Below, in pieces: positions 18,601 through 26,601 of a stretch of 64,000 bases of DNA (position 1 is the stretch's first letter; each line of letters starts with the position of its first letter). The notes under the pieces were generated by a model. It ran no database searches and was not told the DNA's origin. It saw only the letters and a program-made list of their open reading frames with translations. The stretch is from NCBI GenBank assembly GCA_013416795.1, contig RQSC01000806.1, positions 1-64,000 of the forward strand, read 5' to 3'. The DNA comes from Prasinococcaceae sp. CCMP 1430. Taxonomy: Eukaryota > Prasinodermophyta > Palmophyllophyceae > Prasinococcales > Prasinococcaceae. A program made the position numbers and the translations under genes.

Positions 18601-20997
18601 CCACCGCCTCCACCGCCCCCTCCTGGCGCACCGCCGCCCCCCCCTGGTGGAGCAGTACGCACAAAAGGCTTGCCCCCACCTCCTCCACCGCCACCGGGGC
18701 CACCGCCACCGCCGCCTGGGGCAAAGGGCATGCCCCCACCACGTGGGAAGGGAGGTCCGCCGCCTCCACCGCCCCCTCCTGGTGCACCGCCACCCCCTCC
18801 TGGCGGAGGAGTACGCACCAAGGGAGTGCCCCCACCTCCTCCCCCGCCACCGGGGCCACCACCGCCGCCGCCTGGGGCGAAGGGCGTGCCCCCACCCCCA
18901 CCGCCTCCACCCCCACCACGGGGCAAGGGGGGTCCTCCGCCTCCACCGCCTCCGCCTGGCACCAAGTGGAACTCGGTGAAGCTCGCTGCACGCCAAGTGC
19001 CGAACGGCCCAAAGATGAAGCAGCTTCATTGGGACAAGTTGCATTCTCGCCGTGGGACTGTGTGGGAGCACACCGATATCGACAAGGCCGGCGTGGACAC
19101 GGCAAAGTTCAGCGAGCTTTTCAAGATAGCGAGCCCGGCATCATCTCGCCCGCGCTCGAAGACAGCGCTCGAGAAGAGGGCATCGTCCACGGTGCATCTC
19201 ATCGATCTCAAGCGCGCGCACAATATCAGCATTCAGCTTAGTTCCTTCCGCATGCCGTACGACAAGATCAGGGACTCCTTGTTGTCCATGGACGACAACA
19301 CGATCACGCAGGATCAGCTGACCGTGCTCATTGACGCCATCCCGACGGAGAAGGAAATCGCCCAGATCGAGAGTTTCGTGCGCTCAAAGCCGGCGGAGGC
19401 GCCCAACCTGGGCGACGTCGAGAAGTACTTCTTGGCCATCGCGCCGATCCCGCGGCTGCGGGGCCGCATAAGGAGCTTGCTATTCAAGGGCAGCTACGAC
19501 GGCAGCGTCGCTCGTATGAAGGAGCTGCTGCTGACTCTGGACAGCGCGACGGAGGCTCTGCGTAGCTCCTCTCGCTTCATCCGCGTGCTTGAGAGCGTGC
19601 TCGCGGTCGGAAACCACCTCAACAGTGGCACTCATCGTGGCGCCGCTGAGGGCTTCCGTATCACTGGGCTTCTCAAACTGCTCGACATCAAAGGCGTCGA
19701 CCGCTCAACGTCGCTGCTACATTTTGTGATTGACTCACTCGAGAGCAAGGAGAGTGGCTTCGTCAATGCTCTTGAGGCCGAGCTCAAGCCCGTGAACAAG
19801 GCCGCTGGCTTACATTTTGATTCGCTCAAGACCATCTCCAACGAGCTCACGGACGGCATGAAACAGGTGCAAAATGAGATCGCTCACGCTGTCGCGCCCA
19901 TCGATGACTCATCAAGCGTGTCTGACAGATTCCGTGACGTCGCCGTGGAATTCGCGGCCGAGGCCGAGGCCGAGGTAGATTCGCTTTCGGTGCGCTTGCG
20001 TGGCACGATGGCGGGCATTCGCTCCGTGGCCGAGTACTACGGCGAGGAGGTCAAGGAAGGGAAGAATCCCGTCATATTCAGCACTGTGCGCGACTTCTGG
20101 TTCGCTGTCAACAAGGCGCATGTCGATCTGCAGCGGCGGTGGAGGCAAGCAGCGCGCCTGAAGGAGCAGCAGGCGGCCAAGGAGGCGCTGGCGAAGAAAC
20201 AACGGGAGAGGCAGGCGGCCATCAAGGAGGCAGAGGAAATCGCAGTGCTGCGACCAGATGGCAAGGACTGCGCCGCTGCGTCTGCGGATGGCGATGGGGC
20301 TCGTGGTGCAGTAGATGGCGGCACCGAAGGAAATACTGCCCCCGATAGCAGTGGCGGGAGTGAGGTGGCGCAGCAGGCGCCAACGTCGGGGCGGCGTGAT
20401 GCGGAGCGCGCCACCGGTACCAGAGAGCGCGATGGCAGCCCCGCAGGCAGAACCCCCATCTCTCCTGTGAAACCAACGTCTCCCCTGCTAAATGCGGCCA
20501 AGCTCGACGCGCAGAAGCTGGCACGCAGTGGAGACGTCTCTTCCGCCGCGGGCGATCTCGAGACTGGCGTTCTGACCACCCCGAGCGGGAGGATCTCGCG
20601 CACGCAATCGAGGCACCGTGCCAGCACAGTTGAGCGCGAGCGCTCGATTGAGCTCGATCAGAGCCCGCTCGTTGAGTACCTAGAGACAGTCGACGACACA
20701 GTGTCCGACCCTGGTGACATCACGCGCGAGCGGGCGGGCTCCGATGCCGACGCTGACGCCGCGCTCGGCGCAGGCGCGCTGGAGATGGGCGTCGGTGAGG
20801 CCGGGATCGAGGGCGACCTCGAAGCCGCTGCTGAGTCTGCTCTGGCTGCAGCAATGGCCGACTGCTCGAGTGCCGAGGGAGCCGCGACCCCAGGTTCGTC
20901 CAAATCTGACGACGCGCGGCCGTCAGCACTCGCGTTGGCCTCGGCACGGGAGGCAGCTCAGGTTGCCATGGCGTCATCGTCGGACGACAACGAGTAG
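15625..20997 (+). CDS. Formin (FH1-FH2 actin nucleator)
   Basis: Intronless, 1790 residues from ATG 15625 (MAAAGAFCSRPPAAATAALA). The N-terminal 200 residues are helical and not recognised; no PTEN, C2, GBD or signal peptide is obvious. A Ser/Ala-rich stretch follows. At about 606-775 four related 40-residue units occur (IDQSTLHSMEALRDNVGAQT, IDASALKTLEAMRNRLGHET and so on). The FH1 region (about 971-1111) has many proline runs for profilin-actin. FH2 (about 1129-1510) starts at MKQLHWDKLHSRRGTVWEH and includes IQLSSFRMPY, VGNHLNSGTHRGAAEGF and LLKLLDIKG, with the dimerising lasso/knob pattern. It should nucleate and elongate actin filaments. The C-terminal 280 residues are acidic and disordered. 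The long 5.4 kb reading frame without introns is notable beside its intron-bearing neighbours. Confidence 0.95.
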   Translation: MAAAGAFCSRPPAAATAALAEAARSAAALLDSSEDALCALGETVEALEPGFKGVGPVAAVIAAGCKLVRDMDDCLLTHKLADAFSAAVKIQTAKCRQYVLRLLLQRLPRRNARTLRALCCALAACALQRGFGGGVSELLQLAAGAAPFVLPAGATGAGDAPAAAAVLAALAGEYAHLLEEDIDANADAGGGQGAVTKGRVAERAAKIAPVLGATVRQAGSRGTKKHPLSVSGGGNVPHSRSAALAAKAATAATPTRTYTGLAARRSGVAAPSKQQAQAKSSNARRMSASTLSSQGAARSKEAQQRSRPVWRSGSTVTPTTQQRSSIRRRTEERVAASKQQRGKKAAADSRARRPPEKTASVDEVADSESTERAESPGLDVSADGDDRESMQLAASWSNVAALLEDAMTESKTLERMASHAGTGGGAVESSKEAPPPRVQREPTAGWAGERTRKVHFAEGAHAVGVTSAAPSTYLAPESTVKAARAQAARLLSSPSAGYGSVASSDREDGRVGPSFRSAPARTGAAKEDTSPAALQAQQGVADGALTSPEFAAIERFVPEAPTNAHIPARRRSKAPIGAEAGVSPSRAQGSASARLTLTSTVSMSPAAAIDVATLDALRSQLGVDTLEQAADCRNGLASSSAAPTQAKAVTTIDQSTLHSMEALRDNVGAQTIDEALEMAKSFELELALKRAEELERGGMASIDASALKTLEAMRNRLGHETVQQVLEHAQALEASARHPAASFDETAVEALREKLGLATLDEAIEKAKALADASTAKGTRAASPIGGVVLKSNKEMTAAFDTSASAALQMSQAQGPTDAAVASMELGLNGSTPEAKQAMMARFFDTAVAGPPGTPSLHQGIDGAVVQDAFAVNGASSSDSGNVENDGGRGGLKTPVVGPSPTGSGISLAGPAAVVRATPLQSSSESPVVDATRAIANALDAAMSPGADSPSEALAAVLPPKTASLSKSSIPPPPQLPQSPPPGASVAAAPPPPPPPPPPPGAPPPPPGGAVRTKGLPPPPPPPPGPPPPPPGAKGMPPPRGKGGPPPPPPPPGAPPPPPGGGVRTKGVPPPPPPPPGPPPPPPGAKGVPPPPPPPPPPRGKGGPPPPPPPPGTKWNSVKLAARQVPNGPKMKQLHWDKLHSRRGTVWEHTDIDKAGVDTAKFSELFKIASPASSRPRSKTALEKRASSTVHLIDLKRAHNISIQLSSFRMPYDKIRDSLLSMDDNTITQDQLTVLIDAIPTEKEIAQIESFVRSKPAEAPNLGDVEKYFLAIAPIPRLRGRIRSLLFKGSYDGSVARMKELLLTLDSATEALRSSSRFIRVLESVLAVGNHLNSGTHRGAAEGFRITGLLKLLDIKGVDRSTSLLHFVIDSLESKESGFVNALEAELKPVNKAAGLHFDSLKTISNELTDGMKQVQNEIAHAVAPIDDSSSVSDRFRDVAVEFAAEAEAEVDSLSVRLRGTMAGIRSVAEYYGEEVKEGKNPVIFSTVRDFWFAVNKAHVDLQRRWRQAARLKEQQAAKEALAKKQRERQAAIKEAEEIAVLRPDGKDCAAASADGDGARGAVDGGTEGNTAPDSSGGSEVAQQAPTSGRRDAERATGTRERDGSPAGRTPISPVKPTSPLLNAAKLDAQKLARSGDVSSAAGDLETGVLTTPSGRISRTQSRHRASTVERERSIELDQSPLVEYLETVDDTVSDPGDITRERAGSDADADAALGAGALEMGVGEAGIEGDLEAAAESALAAAMADCSSAEGAATPGSSKSDDARPSALALASAREAAQVAMASSSDDNE

Positions 20998-21972
20998 GGA
21001 AAATCTCACCTTTTGTGTAAATCTATTGTCTATCACGAATCTTGGAACGCCACGGCCGGGCCACCCGCTGCTGTGTTGCAAACTGCAAATCACGAGCCGC
21101 GTGCTCTCTCGCCACGGACGAGCCACCGAATGCATCCCCCGAGGCCAGCAAAGAGCACGCTGAGGAGCTCACAGACCGAAATGCCCCCGCCACGCGCCTG
21201 CGCAGCTGCGCCGCCCCGCCCCTGCCACCACCACCACGCTGCGAAAGAGTCCGGGTAGAGCGGCTCGGTCGTGTGTGCTGCCGACGTATCTCTGCGTCGC
21301 CACAGTGACTTGCTGTACGGTGGCGCGGGCGTCATGGGCACCAGTACCTCCTCTTGCGCGTAGCACTCGGACGGTTGTCTTGCACGGGCCGCTCGCACCG
21401 CTGCGTGCCGCGCGTTGCGCGCCGCGCGCGCTGGACAGGTGCTGCCGGTCCCGCGGGCGCCTCGCCGAGCTGTGCGGGTGCAGCCCGGCCACAGGCAGGG
21501 TCCCACGCCGGGGACTGACCGCTCTGGTCGGTGCCGCGCGCGTGCCGTGAGGTGAGAGCGCATCCAAGGCGCTGTCGGACCGGGCGGGGTGCGGGGGCGG
21601 GATGGCCGCGGGAGGTGCACGCGCTCTGGCAAGTGCCCGCGCGTGGCGGCGCTGGCGCAACTCGCGCACAATCGTTGCGGTGAAGTTCCGCAGACACGAA
21701 CATGGCATGCGCGTGAGCGCGCAATGAAAGAAAACCAACTCGAAACCAGTGGGCACCGAAAGTACTGTACGCATGTCGCCATGTTGTCTGGCAGGGGCAT
21801 GCGAGCAGGTGCCGCAGCGTCGGCGCAGTGCGGCGCAGCACGGCAGCTGTGGCTGTGGCACACGCCGCGAGGCAGGTCATCGTCTACGTGTATGTACAGA
21901 ACAGTGGGAGCACGAATCGACCACTGCCATGGAGCGCGACGGTCGCATGGCGGCGTCACGAGCGGACCGCGC
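20998..21972. other. Intergenic DNA between convergent formin and Myb genes
   Basis: I see no gene in this 975 bp, the longest complete tail-to-tail spacer here. A TGTAA word at 21017-21021, shortly after the formin stop, is a plausible algal poly(A) signal. The rest contains open frames on both strands, but none has recognisable protein content. Confidence 0.5.
21017..21021 (+). terminator. TGTAA polyadenylation-signal candidate (formin)
   Basis: TGTAA sits about 20 bases after the formin stop in a short AT-rich patch. TGTAA is the usual poly(A) signal in green algae; here the call rests on position and the word alone. Confidence 0.35.
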
Positions 21973-24206
21973 CTAATGGATCTTGAGGTGCATGAGATCG
22001 GCCGGGATAGTGCCATTCTTGCACATGTTGCGCCATTTGTCACGGACCCTGTTCGAGCCCTTGACGGAGCTGTCCGCAAAGATGCGATCGGCCATCTGTG
22101 TCCACTTTGAGGGTAGGATCGCCGGCGCATATTCGCCACGCATCATCGCAATCAGCAGTTTCTCATCGTCTTGCGACCAAGTCACCCGTGTGCCCGTCGC
22201 CTCCCTCTTGCCACTCTTGCGCTTCTTCTGGTCCAGCTGCCTCTTCTGCGTCGTCGGTGAGTCATCCTGCCTCAGGGGGGGGGGCTTGCTTGGCGTGGTG
22301 GCCTTCGGCAACTTCAACCCCTCGTCGTCGCTATCGCTGCCGGTGCCCCCGCCATCCTGGTCGTCCTCAATCTTACCCTGCATTCGCGAGGAAGGTCAGC
22401 ACCCGCGCAATTGGGCGTCTTTGTCTCAGCGAGGCGGGCACGGCACTGGCGGCGATGCAAATGAGCATGCGCGCGCGCACACACCTTAGCAGCGCCGCCT
22501 ATCCGCCGGCCTGCCCCCCTCGCCGCAGCGCGCGCAGCCTCGAGGGGATCTTCGGTGGCCTTGCCGGCGTCTTTCACCGTCTGGCGCAGCTCGCGCGTGG
22601 CAGCGCGAGCCTTGTCTTCGCCTTCCTCGAAGTCTGATCCTGAGTCGTCCGAGTCGTCTTCAAAGGCGAGCGCCGCCTTCCTCTTTTGCGCCGCCGACAT
22701 CTTACCCTTACTCTTGGCACGCTGCTTGGTGTCCGCCCCATTGTAATTCTGTAAGAGCACCTCGAGCGGGATCACACCCTTGTCGCCAGCGTGGCCAGAC
22801 GGTCCTGCAGCGCCGTCCCCGACCATGTCCTGGAGGCCTGCAGCAGCCTCCTTCTCAGCGTCTGTTGCAGCAAGCGCAACGGCCATGGCACCGGTAGGTG
22901 CGGGCGGCGCCCGCGCGACGGGCAGCGGCTTCGCGGCGGCAGCAGCGGAGGGCTGCGGCGGGGGTGCCGGGGGCCGACCCGCACGCTTAAGTGGCGGCTC
23001 CTCCCAACCTGCCGGGAGCTCGTCTGGCACGAACGTAGCAGCACCGATCGCCGCAGCTCCGCGGGTGGCCCTGGTGTGCTGTTTTGGGACACCGGCGTCG
23101 GCCTTGTACGTGTATCCCTCGCGCACCTTCAAGAGCTGTCCAAGATGGCTGTGCTCAGGCACGCGCCCCGCATCAATGTCGTCGAAGACGCGCTCCATGA
23201 AAGTCTTGCCCAACGAGCGGTCGAGCCTGTCCAGGTATTCGACCACGGCGACCCATAGGGCGCCCGCGTCGAAGTGTTCCGAGATCTTCTTCTGGACCTT
23301 CTTCGCCTTGCCCTTCCCCCACAGCTGCAGAAACCTCTCCAGTACCACGATGTTTTTCTCGATGCGGTCGAAATTGGTGAAGTTAGACTGCTCCTTCACC
23401 TCCCTGAGCGCATCGGCGTCCATCTTCAATTCTTCAACTGCCTCCTTGCATGCGCCGGGGTCTGCGACGCGACCGTGGCGAAGATGCTGCATGGCCTTCT
23501 CTACGCGAAGAGACACTTCGACCTCTTCATCCATTTGCGGGAAGTTCTTGAATGGCCGCGCACAGAAGACCAGCCCGAGCACAAACTCGACGCTGTGGGC
23601 ATCTTTGGCGAGCTCCTCGGGCGTGCGCTTCGTTTGGGCCAGCAGAGTGCGAATTTGAAGCAACGGCGTCATGGTACCCACAGAAGCCTTCGACAGCTCC
23701 GCGAGCACATCATGCAACGGCGCGCTTTGCTCCTTGGTCAGCTGCTCCATCGCCCACACCATGGGCTCTGCCATCTGATCATCGTCTCCCTCTTCGTCTT
23801 CGCCTTCGTCCTCGCCCTCGGCCGCGTCCTCGGCGGCTCGTGCAGCCCCCTCCTCATCGCCATCCTCAGCGGTCCCATCAGCCGGCTCCACAGGCTCGAC
23901 GGCAGTTACCGGCCCATCGATCTGTGCAGACACCGCGCACGTCGCCACGGTGCCAGCGCGGGGCCGTCAGCACGCGCGCGCGCGAGGCAAGCACGCAGTG
24001 GGCCAGCGCTTCCCGCGTTCGGAGGCACGCGCACGACCCCCATTCGCGCCCGCGCCCCGCACCTGCTCGCCGTCCGACTGCGTGCGCTCGTTCTCCTTGG
24101 CCGTCTCGAAGGAATCCTTCGAGTCCACCGCCATTAGTGTGACTGCGATCTGGTCCTCGACCTCGTTCTTGTGCTTCGGCTTCCCCTTGCGCTTCGAGCG
24201 CGCCAT
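21973..24206 (-). CDS. Nuclear protein with C-terminal telobox-like Myb domain
   Basis: Three exons: 24206-24063, 23921-22485 and 22377-21973, with GT-AG introns at 24062-23922 and 22484-22378; all joins are in phase 0, giving 661 residues. The start MARSKRKGKPKHKNEVEDQI is basic. An acidic segment is followed by a helical domain (about 100-300) beginning at MEQLTKEQSAPLHDVLAELS. Then comes a Pro/Ala linker and Asp/Ser-rich and Lys-rich stretches. The last 70 residues are a Myb/SANT fold: VTWSQDDEKLLIAMMRGEY, KWTQMADRIF, then a third helix NRVRDKWRNMCKNG. That helix resembles the telobox (VDLKDKWRN) of TRF and plant TRB proteins. A helical domain followed by a C-terminal Myb is the TRF layout, so telomere or promoter binding to TTTAGGG-like DNA is a reasonable inference, not a proof. 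Alternatives are a generic SANT chromatin protein. Confidence 0.75.
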
Positions 24207-24467
24207 GGCCGCCGCCGCGCCCACCCGCCCACCCTCCCAGCGACCGCCACGAACGGCCCGGCCGTGTTGCCTGCGCCCGGCCTTCTGGGCCACGCGCACG
24301 TAAGAGAGAGAGAGAGGTCCGGTCCCTTCCGCGCCGCGCACTCTGCCGCGCGCTCTTCTCTCCCGTTCCTTGCGCTGCTTTGCGCCGCGCCCGCGCGGTG
24401 TGCCGCGCCACTTCGCGCGCGCCGCTTCGCGCGCAGGCGCCGGCCGGCGCCGAGGTTCCCACACACG

Positions 24468-24476
24468 TTAGGGTTA
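24468..24476 (+). promoter_or_regulatory. Telo-box-like motif TTAGGGTTA
   Basis: TTAGGGTTA lies 262 bp upstream of the start of the telobox-like Myb gene. It matches the core of plant telo-boxes, which are read by TRB-type Myb proteins. A second copy (TTAGGGTTAA) is at 56476. Chance occurrence is possible, but the word is rare in such GC-rich DNA. Confidence 0.35.
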
Positions 24477-24552
24477 CAGTACTGTACACGCGTGGTTGGG
24501 CATTTTGGCTACACCGAGTTTGTAGATTAGCACCCAGCTGCGCACGCCCCCA

Positions 24553-24565
24553 TGCGTTTTGATAG
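24553..24565 (+). promoter_or_regulatory. Copy of TGCGTTTTGA element
   Basis: TGCGTTTTGATAG, 347 bp upstream of the Myb gene start. Same core as the copies at 14658, 14685 (inverted) and 15047. Confidence 0.3.
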
Positions 24566-24804
24566 GGACGGTTCCCCCAGCGCGCGTGATCCGCGCGGGA
24601 TCCGTTTTCGGGGGCGTGCCACTCTTGCTGCTTTGCGCGCTGCGCGCGCAACAGCAGCTCCGCGTGCTTAGGCACGCGAGAGTCACCCACGGTGAACACT
24701 CCCCTCTCGTGCGCGAGAGGGTTATCGTGTAAGACGGGGCACGCGTGAGCGCGTGCACTGTGCTACGGGGCGCGTTCGCGCGCTCTGAGTAGCAGCCTGC
24801 CCAC

Positions 24805-24993
24805 ATGTCTGACGCCGAGGACGGGGGGGCACCGTCCGCGGCTGAGGAATTCAGGGCACTGACCGCCGCAGACACGCTCATGGGCGCAACATGGCCGCGT
24901 TCGGACGACGAGTTGGAGACCGCGCGCGACCTGTTGTCCACCGTGGTTACGTGCATGTCCGGCAGTCGGGGCAGTTCGTGTGATGATATGTAG
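24805..24993 (+). CDS. Possible small acidic protein (62 residues)
   Basis: ATG 24805 to TAG 24993. The product is acidic with a balanced residue mix (MSDAEDGGAPSAAEEFRALT; then DELETARDLLSTVVTCM), unlike the Arg/Ala shadow frames common in this GC-rich DNA. There is no recognised family and no support beyond composition. It could be a first exon of a longer gene or chance. Confidence 0.25.
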   Translation: MSDAEDGGAPSAAEEFRALTAADTLMGATWPRSDDELETARDLLSTVVTCMSGSRGSSCDDM

Positions 24994-25091
24994 CTCGCAT
25001 GCTACATAATGTATCGTCCTCACCTAGTCTCCCGTGGTCAGTCTAGACAGTCATTTACCTGATGACCTACCCCAGGTCTGAGTGGAAACTA

Positions 25092-25350
25092 CACTGGGTT
25101 GAAACCCCCAGCCGGGTTGAAAGCCCCGGGCGTGAGTGAGTAACTCGGGTCAGACAACGGGATTGCACCGATAGCAAACCCGGCTGATAATTAAGGTCAG
25201 GGTCTGGGGTATTGAACCCCATCCCCGTCAGCTCTTAAGGGTAGGGTCTAAGGTATGGAACCCCAACACAAACGACTCCTAAGGGTAGGGTCTAAGGTCC
25301 CGGACCTTAACCCGACTTAGGGGAAGGGTTCAGAGAATGGAACCCTGGGC
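25092..25350. repeat. Imperfect short tandem repeats in a lower-GC island
   Basis: Units with the pattern TTAAGGGTAGGGTCTAAGGT followed by GGAACCCC recur at about 25191, 25235, 25280 and 25317, spaced 44, 45 and 37 bases. Just before, TGGGTTGAAACCCCC is followed by CGGGTTGAAAGCCCC. Several units contain small palindromes (GGGGTATTGAACCCC). Base composition is clearly less GC-rich than the flanks. It resembles a decayed element end or a satellite remnant; I cannot name it. Confidence 0.55.
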
Positions 25351-26601
25351 ACCTTGTGACCAACCGCTGCGAATCCAGTGGAACCCACCCCTCCTCGTTC
25401 ATTTTGACGTAGGGGAGTTCCCCGTGTGAGATATTTTTAGAAGGGCGGTAGGGTTGTGTGCCAGAGCGTGTGCAGCGTGTGCCCCCCGCGCCCTAAAGCG
25501 ACGGGATAGTGCGCGGGGAGCTAGGGGGAGGACTGTAAGAGGGCACGGAGGGCGGGGCTGACGCCCCCCGCCCCTTATCACTCGAAAAAGGGGAAGCGAT
25601 CACACTTATAACGCCCCGTGCGGCGCGTTCGAGACCCGCGGGGGGCCGGTGAAGGTCTTCGGCGGCTCCGTCATCGTGTTGATTGGTGGTGCGCCGCTGG
25701 AGCAGTTCGCCCCCCGTCGCCCGAAATGCGTCGCCGCACGCCCCATGCGGCGTCTCGCGAGAGGCGCAAAGTCGGGTGCCCTTACATACGCCCGAGCAGC
25801 GGAGGCTTCGCATGCGGGTCGCGACGGCTGTCGGTGGGAGCCATCTGCACTGATCGCGGCATCCACCGCGAGGAGCCTTCCGCAAACCGCGGCAATCCCT
25901 TCCCCACATTCCGCGGCCCTCCGCTTGCGATCGCACCTCGACCTTCGCGGAACGGCGCGCGCGAACGCGAACGCGAGCCCGCGCGCGAAATCAAGCACTC
26001 GCGCGCCGCCGGGCGCGCGCGCGCGCGAAAAAAAAAAAAAAACAATTCAAAAAGCCGCCATCAAACGCCGCTGTTTTTTTTACTATGCGCGCTCGAAATG
26101 TGGCCTCCAATGCATTTCGACGGTTTTTGCAGTGAGGGTTTTTGAAGCGGCATTTCGCATACATCCGCGTTTTTTGAATGCGGTTTGATTACTCTCACAG
26201 ATCGTTGGCTTTCATTTGCGCTCGCGCGAAACAGAAATCCGTCAACAGCCCATACGCAAAAAAAAAAAAACGCATTGCATTGCGACGCGAGCGGGCGTCG
26301 CGCCACACCGCGCGCGGGGCAGGCGGGGGCCCGGCAGCGGGGGCCCAAGGGTGGCGCAGGCGTCGCGAGCGGCCGCAGGCAGGGCTGTGGCAGTGCGGCG
26401 TTGCTACCAGCGAGGGGGTGGTCGCCGCCTCCTTCCAGCTGCCGCAGTCGTCCTCTTCACACACACACGCACGCAAGCAAACGCGCGCAAACGCGCACGC
26501 ATCCACATTGCAGCTCTCGGGCTCAGAGACGACTCCGCCCGCCGCCGGCGGCGGCGCGCGAGTGGTCCCTGTGGCGCGGGCGATCCGGCAAGAGGCCGCA
26601 G

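Larger units (their letters stand above)
24207..26601. other. Gene-poor 2.4 kb region between divergent genes
   Basis: Apart from a doubtful 62-codon ORF (24805-24993), no gene is supported. It contains a telo-box-like TTAGGGTTA (24468), a TGCGTTTTGATAG element (24553), a moderately lower-GC repeat island (about 25080-25350), CATTTTGACGT (25400), A-homopolymers (26028-26042 and 26260-26271), and a TGCGGTTTGATTA word (26179) upstream of the next gene. Confidence 0.55.

Noticed and set aside
25060-25187. Possible C/D snoRNA (TGATGA at 25060 and CTGA at 25078 and 25184)
   Set aside because: The first CTGA is too close, the second too far, and I see no terminal stem bringing the boxes together.
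25625-25645. tRNA-like T-loop word (GCGTTCGAGACCCGC)
   Set aside because: No matching acceptor stem, D arm or anticodon arm can be drawn around it.
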